From Maridesulfovibrio bastinii DSM 16055 (GTDB lineage: Bacteria > Desulfobacterota > Desulfovibrionia > Desulfovibrionales > Desulfovibrionaceae), in the NCBI RefSeq assembly GCF_000429985.1, contig NZ_AUCX01000005.1:1-64000 (forward strand): a stretch of 64,000 nucleotides of DNA. The letters run 5' to 3'. Of the stretch, positions 1 through 8,662 are shown piece by piece. How positions within the stretch are numbered: the stretch's first letter is position 1; the number at the start of each line of letters is the position of its first letter. The position numbers and the translations under genes were made by a program. The notes beneath the pieces were generated by a model, which saw nothing but the letters and a program-made list of their open reading frames with translations, made no database searches and was not told where the DNA came from.

Positions 1-184
1 TATGATCAGGGCAACATTCTGCCTCAACTATCTCAACGCCTTTCCACTCACAGAGCTTTCGTAAAATTTCACCTATTGCTCTTTTAGTTTCATAGTAGAA
101 AACTTGGCGACGATATTTTGGAGCAAAGACTATATGATATTTACAGTTCCATTTTGTATGGGCTAAACTTTCAGTGTCTCGCAA
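1..184 (-). CDS. tnpA: IS200/IS605-family transposase TnpA, N-terminal part (cut by window edge)
   Basis: Reverse-strand reading frame open from a TTG at 182-184 to the left edge. It translates to about 61 residues beginning MRDTESLAHTKWNCKYH and continuing through KYHIVFAPKYRRQVF and GEILRKLCEWKGVEIVEAE to CCPDH. These are the hallmark N-terminal segments of the small Y1 (HUH) transposase of IS200/IS605 elements, which moves single-stranded DNA by a peel-and-paste route. The HUH motif and catalytic tyrosine lie outside the window. The TTG start is chosen because an AAAGGAGG ribosome-binding site sits five bases upstream and the family match begins there. Whether the gene is intact cannot be judged. 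The 5' leader is highly structured (see the next two entries), as in characterised IS200 elements. Confidence 0.88.
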   Translation of the reverse strand, partial: MRDTESLAHTKWNCKYHIVFAPKYRRQVFYYETKRAIGEILRKLCEWKGVEIVEAECCPDH

Positions 185-190
185 AGGGAC

Positions 191-255
191 CTCCTTTTGA
201 TTTGTTACTACCGCAGCTGCTAGACCGCGGAACTCATTTAACAAATCAAAAGGAG
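191..255 (-). promoter_or_regulatory. Perfect 17-bp inverted repeat burying the tnpA ribosome-binding site
   Basis: Bases 191-207 and 239-255 are exact reverse complements (17 bp), separated by a 31-base loop that itself contains CCGC/GCGG and a GCAGCTGC palindrome. In the transposase mRNA the 3' arm contains the AAAGGAG ribosome-binding site, so the stem would hide it from ribosomes. IS200 of enteric bacteria is known to repress its transposase by such a 5' hairpin. The sequence shows the stem directly; the repressive role is inferred from the family. Confidence 0.8.
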
Positions 256-290
256 TTTTGCTGATTTATTCATAGCTGTAAGCTTTACGG

Positions 291-315
291 AACCCCCCGC
301 ATAGCGGGGGGTTTT
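291..315. terminator. GC-rich hairpin upstream of tnpA, likely element-borne transcription terminator
   Basis: A 10-bp stem (AACCCCCCGC paired with GCGGGGGGTT, loop ATA) is followed by TTTT on the plus strand and also has a T-run in the other direction. IS200-type elements carry a terminator near the left end that shields tnpA from transcription entering from flanking genes, which is the likely role here. It may also mark proximity to the element's left end, whose exact boundary I cannot place. Confidence 0.7.
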
Positions 316-323
316 CTACATAC

Positions 324-353
324 AAAAAAAGGACCGCAATACTGAGCGGTCCT
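324..353 (-). terminator. Intrinsic terminator of cheX
   Basis: The 8-bp stem AGGACCGC / GCGGTCCT lies just beyond the cheX stop codon. On the reverse strand it is followed by a run of seven U (the A-run at 324-330), the form of a rho-independent terminator. Confidence 0.75.
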
Positions 354-381
354 GAAATATCCTGAAGTTCTGCAAAAAAAA

Positions 382-840
382 TTATTCTAAGGCAAATTCA
401 ATGGTAAAAGCTCCGTGATCGGTTTTAAAGGGGATAGCCATTACCGGACCGGAAGTGACATGGGAAATGGTGTGGTTGTCTCCCATTATGACTGTCGGAG
501 TTGAGCCGGAAAGCTTGTGGCCCATTTCATTAAGACCTGCTCTTGCCTGTCCTGAAACCATGTTGGTGATTTCTCCCACAGCGTCTTTTACATCCTGAAG
601 AAGGTCCTGAATATCATCTCCGAGCATGTTTTTGACCACATGTATGGCGCAGGCCTTATCGAAAGAGATGGACACACTTCCGCTCATATCACCCGTAAAA
701 CCGACAACACCTGTAACATCGCCTGTTGCTACATTTGATTTTTTGACGAAAGGCTTACCAGCTGTAGGTGTTATCATGGCCATCATGGATAAAATATCTG
801 TAGTGGCTTTTATAAAAGGTTTAGCCAGTTCCACATTCAT
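382..840 (-). CDS. cheX: CheX-type chemotaxis phosphatase
   Basis: A 152-residue cytoplasmic protein of the CheC/CheX/FliY phosphatase family, which removes phosphate from CheY-P and resets the flagellar switch. The family's E-x-x-N active-site signature is visible in VGEITNMVSG (about residues 87-96), and the glycine-rich GFTGDMSGSVSI strand is typical. Length agrees with CheX (about 150-160). The start at 840 (MNVELAKP) is preferred over the longer frame because AAGGAG lies nine bases upstream; the 19 extra residues MRKLTETVAPKKKYPRRKI look like translated leader. It stands alone here with no other che genes nearby except a chemoreceptor at 57 kb, and ends at its own terminator. Confidence 0.85.
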   Translation of the reverse strand: MNVELAKPFIKATTDILSMMAMITPTAGKPFVKKSNVATGDVTGVVGFTGDMSGSVSISFDKACAIHVVKNMLGDDIQDLLQDVKDAVGEITNMVSGQARAGLNEMGHKLSGSTPTVIMGDNHTISHVTSGPVMAIPFKTDHGAFTIEFALE

Positions 841-1290
841 TATCTTTCTCCTTGGATATTTCTTTTTCGGTGCTACTGTTTCGGTCAATTTCCGCACTGA
901 AAAACCGAAGAGGTATTACTAATATCAATGCATCATATTCGTAAAAAACTCAACGTAATACGGCGCGTTTAATAACTGTGTGAGGATTTTGACTTTGAAA
1001 TGTCAAAAGAGTTGTGTGTGTTAACAGTAACTCTGACGTGGAGATATATCAGGAATTTTTAATTAAAACAAATTTTTTAGGTTGTAGTTCCATGAAAATT
1101 CTGTCGCGTTTACCCGGCTTTTAACTTTAAATGTTGACTGTTTTACTGTCTTGTGTTTGACCGGAAGTCCTATTTTTCGTAATTAAAAACAATCAGGGAA
1201 CACTGCAATTCTTCGTGCCTTTTCCGGACGCGGAAATTTAACGGAATAATCGTTAAAGCAACTATTTCATACTTAAAAGGGAACTGGATA
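841..1290. other. Divergent intergenic region cheX / glnS
   Basis: About 450 bases between two divergent genes. It is AT-rich and must hold both promoters, but I find no convincing paired -35/-10 boxes. TTCCG...CGGAA near 1222-1236 is a small dyad. No ORF with coding character, RNA gene or repeat is recognisable. Confidence 0.4.
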
Positions 1291-2985
1291 ATGTCTGATA
1301 TCAACAACGACTCTGTTGTAGGAAAAAATTTTATTACCAACATAATTGATGAACACAATGAATCCGGCAGATATGACGGCCGGGTTGCTACACGTTTTCC
1401 TCCGGAGCCGAACGGCTATCTTCATATAGGACATGCAAAATCCATCTGTCTCAATTTCGGACTAGCTCTTGATTATGATGGAACATGCAACATGCGCTTT
1501 GATGATACAAATCCAGTTAAAGAAGATGTTGAATATGTGGATTCCATCAAGGAAGATGTCCACTGGCTTGGTTTCGACTGGGACGACCGTCTTCATTATA
1601 CATCAGATTATTTCGATAAAATGTATGAATATGCCGTGCAGCTTATTAAAAGCGGTAAAGCGTATGTGGATAGCCTGACTGCCGAGCAGATCAGGGAATA
1701 TCGCGGCACACTCAAAGAACCCGGTAAAAACAGTCCTTACCGCGAGCGCAGCGTTGAAGAAAATCTTGAACTTTTTGAAGGGATGAAAGCTGGACGCTAT
1801 GAAGAAGGCGAACATGTTTTGAGAGCTAAAATCGACATGGCTTCTCCTAACATAGTTATGCGTGATCCCACTCTTTATAGAATCCGTAAGGCCCACCACC
1901 ACAGAACCGGGGATAAATGGTGTATTTATCCCATGTACGATTATGCCCACTGCATATCCGATTCAATTGAAGGGATAACCCATTCAATCTGCACTCTGGA
2001 ATTTGAAAACAACCGTCCCCTCTATGACTGGGTGCTTGAAAATCTTGAAGTATACCGCCCGCAGCAGATAGAGTTCGCCCGTCTTAATCTGACCTATACC
2101 GTAATGAGTAAGCGCCGTCTTATTCAGCTTGTTCAGGAAGGGCATGTAAGTGGTTGGGATGATCCTAGAATGTCAACTATTTCCGGTATGAGACGCCGTG
2201 GATATCCTGCTGAGGCAATTAGAAATTTCTGCGAAAGAATCGGTGTAGCCAAAGCAAACAATATGGTTGATTTCGCCTTGCTGGAGTTCTCCGTTCGTGA
2301 AGCTCTGAACTCTACCTCTCCCAGATATATGGGGGTTGTGAATTCTCTCAAGGTCGTTATTGAAAATTACCCCGAGGATCAGGTTGAAGAATTTGTGTTT
2401 CAGAACAATCCGGAAGATCCTGAAGCCGGTTCGCGCATGGTTCCGTTTTCGCGGGAGCTTTATATCGAGCGTGAAGATTTCAGAGAGGATGCCCCTAAAA
2501 AATTCTTCAGGCTGGCTCCGGGCCGCGAAGTCCGTCTGCGCTACGCCTACTATGTGACATGCACTGATGTTGTAAAAGATGAAAACGGCGAAGTAGTTGA
2601 ACTGCGCTGTACTTATGATCCCAAAACAAAGGGTGGCTGGTCTGATGACGGAAGAAAAGTTAAGGGAACCCTGCACTGGGTTTCTGTAGCCCATGCCGTA
2701 AAAACAGAAGTCAGACTTTATGACCACCTTTTTACAAAAGAAAATCCTATGGATACCAGTGATGGTTCCGACTTTAAGGATCACATCAATCCTGACTCAC
2801 TGAAAGTGCTTAATGAATGCTATGTTGAGCCTGCTCTGGGCGATGTTGAACCGGGATTCAAGTGCCAGTTTGAACGCGTTGGTTATTTTTGTGCTGACTA
2901 TGATTATACTAAGGAAAAACCTGTATTCAATCGCACGGCCACACTGCGTGATACCTGGAAAAAAATAGAAAAGAAGCAGAAGTAA
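1291..2985 (+). CDS. glnS: Glutaminyl-tRNA synthetase
   Basis: A 564-residue class Ic aminoacyl-tRNA synthetase that charges tRNA-Gln with glutamine. The ATP-binding HIGH motif is at residues 45-48 inside [15 protein letters not shown], and the KMSKS-equivalent loop reads VMSKR at 271-275. The C-terminal part (from about residue 340) is the two-barrel anticodon-binding region, with the conserved [12 protein letters not shown] segment. Length is close to bacterial GlnRS (about 550). The ATG is preceded by AAGGGA. Having a direct GlnRS means this organism need not rely only on the Glu-tRNA(Gln) amidotransferase route. Monocistronic by context: a hairpin terminator lies about 165 bases downstream. 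Confidence 0.97.
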   Translation: MSDINNDSVVGKNFITNIIDEHNESGRYDGRVATRFPPEPNGYLHIGHAKSICLNFGLALDYDGTCNMRFDDTNPVKEDVEYVDSIKEDVHWLGFDWDDRLHYTSDYFDKMYEYAVQLIKSGKAYVDSLTAEQIREYRGTLKEPGKNSPYRERSVEENLELFEGMKAGRYEEGEHVLRAKIDMASPNIVMRDPTLYRIRKAHHHRTGDKWCIYPMYDYAHCISDSIEGITHSICTLEFENNRPLYDWVLENLEVYRPQQIEFARLNLTYTVMSKRRLIQLVQEGHVSGWDDPRMSTISGMRRRGYPAEAIRNFCERIGVAKANNMVDFALLEFSVREALNSTSPRYMGVVNSLKVVIENYPEDQVEEFVFQNNPEDPEAGSRMVPFSRELYIEREDFREDAPKKFFRLAPGREVRLRYAYYVTCTDVVKDENGEVVELRCTYDPKTKGGWSDDGRKVKGTLHWVSVAHAVKTEVRLYDHLFTKENPMDTSDGSDFKDHINPDSLKVLNECYVEPALGDVEPGFKCQFERVGYFCADYDYTKEKPVFNRTATLRDTWKKIEKKQK

Positions 2986-3150
2986 CAACACAATATTATT
3001 AAAAAACGGCATGATGCTGCAATCTGACACCATGTGGGATTAAAACGGATGAATCTGTCTGGCAGTGCGTTTGCTAAGTGTGCTGAGAGATATTGTCAGC
3101 ATCCGTGAGGCATTCTGACCTGTATAAGATGTCTGATTTTGTATGTTGTA

Positions 3151-3182
3151 AACCGGCTTCATTTATAGTGGAGCCGGTTTTT
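3151..3182 (+). terminator. Terminator downstream of glnS
   Basis: Stem AACCGGCT / AGCCGGTT with a 13-base loop followed by a short T-run. It sits in the 352-base gap between glnS and hydF, about 165 bases after the glnS stop; the rest of that gap shows nothing else recognisable. Confidence 0.6.
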
Positions 3183-3337
3183 CCATTATGACACGGGTTA
3201 TATTGGCGTTTTATATTTTTAATAAATGCTTGTCTTGTTTGGTGTGTATTATTAAAAAAAATGCTATTGAATAACACGAATTAAAAGTTTTTTATGCTCA
3301 CAGCTGACTAATCAGCTTTCAGGCAGGAGTTAGAAAT

Positions 3338-4852
3338 ATGAGTGAATCCTCAGAAGGTGAGAGACTGGCTATAGCTATTGCCGGCCGTGGTAATGTCGGT
3401 AAATCATCATTGATAAGGTCTCTTTCAGGAATAAAAGAATTACCTCTTGAGCGTGAAAACGAAAAAAATGATATGTATCCGTTGACCAGAATGGAACTTG
3501 GGTCATTAGGTCCGGTTACTGTTTATGATACGGATGCTCACGCACCTGACAGCGATGAATCCAAGGCTGTCAGAAATGCTCTTTACGGGGTTGATGTTGC
3601 CGTAATTGTTACTGATGAACAGGGTATTACTCCCGAAGAGCGGGATATAATTTCTCTGCTTACAGAGCGTGGTGTGCCTTGTGTTATGGCCTTTAACAAG
3701 GCAGATATCAGACGCCCGAGCCTTGCTGATATGGAATTCTGCGGTTCACGCGGAATTAGGTTTGTGGCCACATCCACCGTTGACGGAAGAGGCATTGACC
3801 GTCTCAGAAAAGCTGTACTTGCCCTTGCACCGGAAGAAAATATGCTTGATCCGGTTCTTGCAAGGGACCTTATGGGCAAGGGCGATTTTGTTGTCTGCGT
3901 TGTCTCGGAGGATCCCGTTTCGCCTAAAGGGCGCCTCGGTTTACCTAAATCTCAGGTTCTGCGTGAGATTCTTGATGTTGGCGGAATAGCAGTTATAGTC
4001 AAAGAAAGTGAACTTTATCAGACTATTGCGGGGCAGAAAAGACGCCCGGCTCTGGTAATTTCAGACTCTCAGTCAGTAAATAAAGTTTTCGGGCTTGTTC
4101 CTGATGAAGTTCCCGTGACAACTTTCCATATTTTGTTTGCCAGACATAAAGGTAATCTTGAACAACTGGTTCGGGGCGCAAATGCCATTGATGACCTTAA
4201 AGATGGTGACAAGGTTCTTATTGTCGAAGCCTGCCCGCATCATCCCGCAGCGGAAGATCTTAGCAAGGAAATGATTCCTGACAGGATTATAAGCCGCACA
4301 GGTAAAAAAATTATTTTTGAATCTAAAACAGGATGCGGATTGCCTCTTGATTTAAATAGTTACAGTCTTGTTGTTCATTGCGGAGCATGTATGACGGAAC
4401 GTGCGGACATGCTTAGACGTATCAGAGATTGTGAAAGACAGAATGTTCCCATAACAAACTACGGTCTTGCAGTAGCAAAGGTTGATGGAGTCTTGAAAAG
4501 ACTTCTACAACCGTTTATGAAGGACGTACCGGAAATAAATACAAGACCGACAGGAATGGTGAATGTATATAGAGGCAGTAATTCGCAGGCTCTTTATCTT
4601 GTTGTCCCTTCAGAAGCTTATCCTGAAAAGATTGTTCCTTTTAATATGATGTATCTTTTCGGTGATGTAGAGCTTACTAAAGATAAAATAGGGTTCAGTT
4701 CTCTGCCTTTTGCCAGAGGTGGACAGCAGAAAATTAAAAAATGCGTTAAAGAAAACGGATTTTGCTTTTATAAATGGCCCGGTCGTGTTCTCGGTGCTGA
4801 CCTTGGTCAGTTTTTTGATCTTCCTGAAGAAGGAGAAGTTGTCGAAGAGTAG
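3338..4852 (+). CDS. hydF: [FeFe]-hydrogenase H-cluster maturation GTPase HydF
   Basis: A 504-residue scaffold GTPase on which HydE and HydG build the 2Fe subcluster before transfer to apo-hydrogenase. Residues 16-24 form the P-loop GRGNVGKSS and NKAD supplies guanine specificity. The FeS-cluster ligands typical of HydF are visible: CPHH at 299-302 and HCGAC at 347-351. The switch-II (G3) motif is unusual, DTDAH where GTPases normally have DxxG. The protein is about 100 residues longer than common HydF (about 400), the excess lying after the cysteine domain. AGGAG precedes the ATG. hydE and hydG are not in the window, so the maturation genes are scattered. The identification is firm; the effect of the G3 change is unknown. 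Confidence 0.92.
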   Translation: MSESSEGERLAIAIAGRGNVGKSSLIRSLSGIKELPLERENEKNDMYPLTRMELGSLGPVTVYDTDAHAPDSDESKAVRNALYGVDVAVIVTDEQGITPEERDIISLLTERGVPCVMAFNKADIRRPSLADMEFCGSRGIRFVATSTVDGRGIDRLRKAVLALAPEENMLDPVLARDLMGKGDFVVCVVSEDPVSPKGRLGLPKSQVLREILDVGGIAVIVKESELYQTIAGQKRRPALVISDSQSVNKVFGLVPDEVPVTTFHILFARHKGNLEQLVRGANAIDDLKDGDKVLIVEACPHHPAAEDLSKEMIPDRIISRTGKKIIFESKTGCGLPLDLNSYSLVVHCGACMTERADMLRRIRDCERQNVPITNYGLAVAKVDGVLKRLLQPFMKDVPEINTRPTGMVNVYRGSNSQALYLVVPSEAYPEKIVPFNMMYLFGDVELTKDKIGFSSLPFARGGQQKIKKCVKENGFCFYKWPGRVLGADLGQFFDLPEEGEVVEE

Positions 4853-4964
4853 GAATAGGCGTCAACGGACAGAGTTTCGGTGGAATAGGGGTCTTCCGAT
4901 ACTTTTAAGGACCATCACACAGGGGTACAAAACAATACAGTCTTTGACTGTTGGGTCTTAGCTG

Positions 4965-6491
4965 ATGCTCAAAGTGAATGGTGCGCGAGCAAGAATAACG
5001 CTTGGGGTTATTCTTATACTTCTTGTTACTCTGGCACCGGTTGCTTTTTTTATAATAAATGATGCCCGCAATGTATGCCTTAGGCGTATCGAAGATAAGG
5101 CGGCATGGACTATTTCCCATGTTGCTGACGTTATAAAAGAGTTTCCGGGTGAGAATACTGTAAGGATAAAGAAGTTTATCAAAGATGTCTGTGAAGACCC
5201 TGACATTGCTTATTGCAAAGTTTATGGTCCGACAGGATACCCTATTGCCGAATTCGGGTCTGAATATCTTTTAGGCGGAGACCCTGTTAAAAAATTTGAA
5301 AAAAAGATTATCAGGGATGGATATATCCTCGGAACAGTTCTGCTTGGCGTCAAAATGGAGGGGGTCTTTGCCAGAACAAGGGTTGCATTCTATGAAGTCT
5401 GTATTCTGATTTTATTTGTTCTGGTCGTTGTGGGAATAATTATAAGATTTTTTCTGGATAGATTTTTTGTTTCCCCGGTCGTTGATCTTGCCCGTATCGC
5501 CGCAGATATAGGGAGAAAAAAATTTACCGAGATTCCCGATTCAAAAAGACATGATGAAATCGGTGATCTGCAAAGAGCTGTCGGCTTTGCAAGCCGGAGA
5601 ATGAGAAAATTTTATAATGAACTTGAAGACAAGGTTGAAGAAAGAACAAGGGATCTTGAGCTTTCAAATATTCAACTGCGCGATGAAATTGTTGAACGTT
5701 CCAGGGTTCAGGCTCATCTGAAAGCAACATTGGAAGAACTTTCCGGAGTTAACAGGCAGCTACTCAAGGCCAGAGATTCAGCGGAGCAGGCAAGCAGGTT
5801 TAAAAGCCGCTTTATGGCTATGATGAGCCATGAAGTACGGACTCCCATGAATTCCATTATGGGAATGACAGAACTGCTGCGGGAAAGTGATCTGAATTTT
5901 GATCAGAAATATTTTGTGGGTAATATCGTTGCATCCAGTGAAAATCTCCTTAAAATAATTGATGATATTCTTGGAATGGTAAGTCTGGAAACTTCTCAGG
6001 TTGAGCTTGCTTCAAGAGAATTTGATCCTGTAAAACTTGCAGGAAATATTTGTAAAAAAATAGAACCACCTGCAAATTCCAAGGAAATAGAACTAGATTT
6101 CAGTTTTTCGGCTGATACCCCCCGCAGTGTATTGGGAGACAAAGAGCGGGTTGGAAAAATTCTGGAAAATGTTATCAGCAATGCGGTCAAATTTACTTCG
6201 CGCGGGGAAGTCTGTGTCCGCCTTGAAGTCGAAAATATATATAAGCGTTGGATCCGGCTGCTGTTTATAGTCAAAGACACTGGAATTGGAATCCCTGAAG
6301 ACAAACGCGGGCTTATCTTTGACAGTTTTACTCAGGCTGATAACTCCACTTCAAGAGAGTTCGGCGGAACAGGGCTGGGGCTGGCCATTGCTGCCGGGCT
6401 GGTAAATCTGATGGACGGCAAAATATGGTTTGAGAGTCAAATTGATAAAGGAAGTATTTTTTATATATCCCTCCCGCTTAACCTCCCCTGA
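4965..6491 (+). CDS. Membrane-bound sensor histidine kinase
   Basis: A 508-residue two-component sensor. TM1 is at about residues 10-30, a roughly 100-residue periplasmic sensory segment follows, and TM2 is at about 145-166. A HAMP-like linker and a coiled coil rich in E/R/L lead into HisKA, whose phospho-acceptor His289 lies in MMSHEVRTPMN. The ATPase domain shows the N box (ISNAVKF), G1 (DTGIGIP), F box and G2 (GGTGLGLAI). There is no receiver domain, so an unlinked response regulator is expected. The ATG at 4965 lacks a good ribosome-binding site; an in-frame stop just upstream rules out a much longer form. The ligand cannot be inferred. It follows hydF by 112 bases on the same strand, but a common function is not shown. 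Confidence 0.88.
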   Translation: MLKVNGARARITLGVILILLVTLAPVAFFIINDARNVCLRRIEDKAAWTISHVADVIKEFPGENTVRIKKFIKDVCEDPDIAYCKVYGPTGYPIAEFGSEYLLGGDPVKKFEKKIIRDGYILGTVLLGVKMEGVFARTRVAFYEVCILILFVLVVVGIIIRFFLDRFFVSPVVDLARIAADIGRKKFTEIPDSKRHDEIGDLQRAVGFASRRMRKFYNELEDKVEERTRDLELSNIQLRDEIVERSRVQAHLKATLEELSGVNRQLLKARDSAEQASRFKSRFMAMMSHEVRTPMNSIMGMTELLRESDLNFDQKYFVGNIVASSENLLKIIDDILGMVSLETSQVELASREFDPVKLAGNICKKIEPPANSKEIELDFSFSADTPRSVLGDKERVGKILENVISNAVKFTSRGEVCVRLEVENIYKRWIRLLFIVKDTGIGIPEDKRGLIFDSFTQADNSTSREFGGTGLGLAIAAGLVNLMDGKIWFESQIDKGSIFYISLPLNLP

Positions 6492-6790
6492 TATAGTTTC
6501 CAAAAAATCCGAGACCTTAGGCTGCTCCTGCTGCAAGCAGTTATCTCCATAATTTTTTTATACCGGAAGCAGATAATTCAGAGTTTTTTATTGTTTCCTA
6601 GGGTATATAAAATATTGGTGCCGTCCATTTTTTATCTCCAGTCATTATATTTAGCTGATTTTATAAAAGATAATGTTACGAATATAAATCGTGGCTCAAA
6701 TCTGAAACTTGCCCGCTTCGTAAAAATACAATAGGGGACAGCCTTCAACCGCTTCGGCGTTGTATAAAATCAAGAAAAAGGAGGCCGAGA

Positions 6791-7729
6791 ATGACCGGCC
6801 TGATATGCAGTAAAATTGAAAAACATTTTCTTCTCATAGCAATAGTTTTAAGTGTTGCAGCGTACATCCATCCGCCGCTTTTTATCTGGATCAAACCTCA
6901 CATTGCATTATGCCTCGGTATTATCATGTTCGGTATGGGCCTGACCCTTGAAGTGGGGGACTTTCTGGCTGCTTTTAAAAGCTGGCGGACTGTCGGGCTT
7001 GGAGTTTTGCTGCAATATACAATAATGCCGCTGCTTGCTGTGGGATTATCGTCATTGCTGTCCCTTCCTCCTGATGCTGTGATAGGTATGGTGGTTGTGG
7101 GATCATGTCCGGGCGGAACTGCTTCCAATGTTATCTCCCATATTGCAAAAGCTAATGTCGCCCTGTCAGTTACCATAACTCTCGTTTCAACATGTCTGGC
7201 CCCGATTCTTACCCCGGCGGTTATCTATCTGGTGCTGAATCAGCGTGTTGAAATTGCTTTTCTGCCCATGGTTGAATCTGTTTTCTGGATAGTCGTTTTT
7301 CCGCTGGTTGACGGACTGGTTATCCGCAGGATTCTGCGCAGACATATTGATTCCGTTGTTTATGTCTTTCCATCTATTTCGATAATTGTAATTTCAATGC
7401 TCATCGCCTGCATCATGGGACTTAACCATGATATGCTTTCAACTTTCCCGGTTCTTGTGTTTATAGCCGTGGCTCTCCACAACCTTGGTGGTCTGGCTCT
7501 GGGGTATGGAGCTGCAAGGCTTGCCCGCCTTTCCCACAAGGACAGCATTACTCTGGCTATTGAAGTGGGGATGCAGAACTCCGGTTTAGGAGTTGCGCTG
7601 GCAAGTAAATATTTTACTGCTGCCAGTGCTCTGCCCGGGGCCGTGTTCAGCCTGTGGCATAATATTTCAGGAGTATGTCTGGCTAACCGTTTCCGTAGAG
7701 TTGTTGAAGCTGAAAAAACTGCTGATTAG
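6791..7729 (+). CDS. Bile acid:sodium symporter-family (BASS) membrane protein
   Basis: A 312-residue, roughly ten-helix membrane protein. Family signatures include the GLTLEVGDF segment (about residues 50-60), the unwound-helix motif GSCPGGTASNVISH (about 103-116) and the C-terminal EVGMQNSGLGVALA (about 258-271). Those helices carry Na+ and substrate sites in known BASS structures. Bacterial members move bile salts, pantoate, pyruvate or other organic acids with Na+, so the substrate cannot be stated. Strong AAGGAGG ribosome-binding site before the ATG. It is flanked by unrelated genes and is probably transcribed alone. Confidence 0.88.
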   Translation: MTGLICSKIEKHFLLIAIVLSVAAYIHPPLFIWIKPHIALCLGIIMFGMGLTLEVGDFLAAFKSWRTVGLGVLLQYTIMPLLAVGLSSLLSLPPDAVIGMVVVGSCPGGTASNVISHIAKANVALSVTITLVSTCLAPILTPAVIYLVLNQRVEIAFLPMVESVFWIVVFPLVDGLVIRRILRRHIDSVVYVFPSISIIVISMLIACIMGLNHDMLSTFPVLVFIAVALHNLGGLALGYGAARLARLSHKDSITLAIEVGMQNSGLGVALASKYFTAASALPGAVFSLWHNISGVCLANRFRRVVEAEKTAD

Positions 7730-7880
7730 GCTCCCGGCAATTATTTAAAATGTTCTGTAATGGATTTTAAATACTGATTGCAAAGCTATCCGTTACTAAA
7801 TTAATAGTTCCGGATGAGAATATTGCGCTGAATATTTTTTTGAATATTTTGCATAGTAACAGTTCGGAAGGAGAGTCGTC

Positions 7881-8285
7881 GTGAAAGTTGTAAGTGCCTG
7901 TCTTGCTGGAATAAGCTGCCGGTATGATGCCCGCGGGGCTGTTGATGAAAAAGTAGTGGAACTTGTAAAATCAGGAAATGCTGTGCCGGTCTGCCCTGAG
8001 CAGCTTGGCGGGTTGCCCACACCTCGCCCATGCTGTGAGCTGAAGGATGGAAGAGTCATCACCGCAAACGGGATTGATGTTACGGAAAATTTCATTCGCG
8101 GGGCTGAAGAAGCTCTGAAGATAGCTGAGATGTGCGGAGCAGATGAGGCGTTGCTTAAAGGTGGATCACCTTCATGCGGATGTGAACAGATTTATGACGG
8201 CACATTCAGCGGAAAGAAAATTCCGGGCGAAGGTATTTTTGCCGCGACCTTGAAAGCGCACGGTATAAAGGTCAAATCTGTATAA
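7881..8285 (+). CDS. DUF523-family protein
   Basis: A 134-residue protein of the DUF523 (YbbK-like) family. Family cysteines are visible: the start region VSACLAG...CRYD, PVCPEQLGGLPTPR (about residues 35-48), and a GSPSCGC motif near residue 95. The cysteine arrangement suggests metal or FeS binding, but no biochemical function is established to my knowledge. Translation begins at GTG, supported by GGAAGGAG seven to eight bases upstream. It ends just before a long perfect hairpin shared with the convergent gene. Confidence 0.8.
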   Translation: MKVVSACLAGISCRYDARGAVDEKVVELVKSGNAVPVCPEQLGGLPTPRPCCELKDGRVITANGIDVTENFIRGAEEALKIAEMCGADEALLKGGSPSCGCEQIYDGTFSGKKIPGEGIFAATLKAHGIKVKSV

Positions 8286-8310
8286 AATATTTTATATCCG
8301 ATTATAAATT

Positions 8311-8356
8311 TATACAGCAATGCCCGGCATGATCTCATGCCGGGCATTGCTGTATA
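8311..8356. terminator. 22-bp near-perfect palindrome between convergent genes
   Basis: Bases 8311-8332 and 8335-8356 are exact reverse complements with only two bases between them. The core is GC-rich (GCCCGGC) with AT-rich outer arms. It lies between the convergent stops of the DUF523 gene and the 89-residue reverse gene. A bidirectional terminator is the natural reading, although the trailing T-runs are poor on both sides. Confidence 0.65.
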
Positions 8357-8387
8357 AGGATTCCAGGATTTTTCGACTATTTTTTGA

Positions 8388-8657
8388 TTAGTGAAAAGTT
8401 CTGTCTTCCTTCAAAAGCTGTTTAGCCACATTAAGGTCGTAAAGAGCCAGCGGATTTCTGTCAGAACCTTTTTCTTTGTACATTTCTGAGGCCTTTTCAA
8501 CCACATCATAAGGAAGCCATTCGTGGCCTTTCCAGATTGCAGGATTTTCACGGCTCCAGAGTCTGAATTCAATAACTCCGTTGTTTTCACGCACATACAT
8601 GCGGGTATCTCTAGTCTGTAAGGATGGGTAGTAGTAGAGTCCCAGTTCATCTTTCAT
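8388..8657 (-). CDS. Small conserved-looking protein of unknown function
   Basis: An 89-residue soluble protein with no recognised motif or cysteines, rich in aromatic and charged residues (GLYYYPSLQTRDTRMYVREN near the start). AAAGGAG sits about nine bases before the ATG, and the gene follows the YkgJ gene by only five bases on the same strand. The two are therefore probably cotranscribed. Codon use resembles its neighbours. Function not assignable. Confidence 0.7.
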   Translation of the reverse strand: MKDELGLYYYPSLQTRDTRMYVRENNGVIEFRLWSRENPAIWKGHEWLPYDVVEKASEMYKEKGSDRNPLALYDLNVAKQLLKEDRTFH

Positions 8658-8662
8658 AGGAA

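Noticed and set aside
2173-2784. 203-residue reverse-strand frame inside glnS
   Set aside because: Shadow of glnS; composition not protein-like and no start signal.
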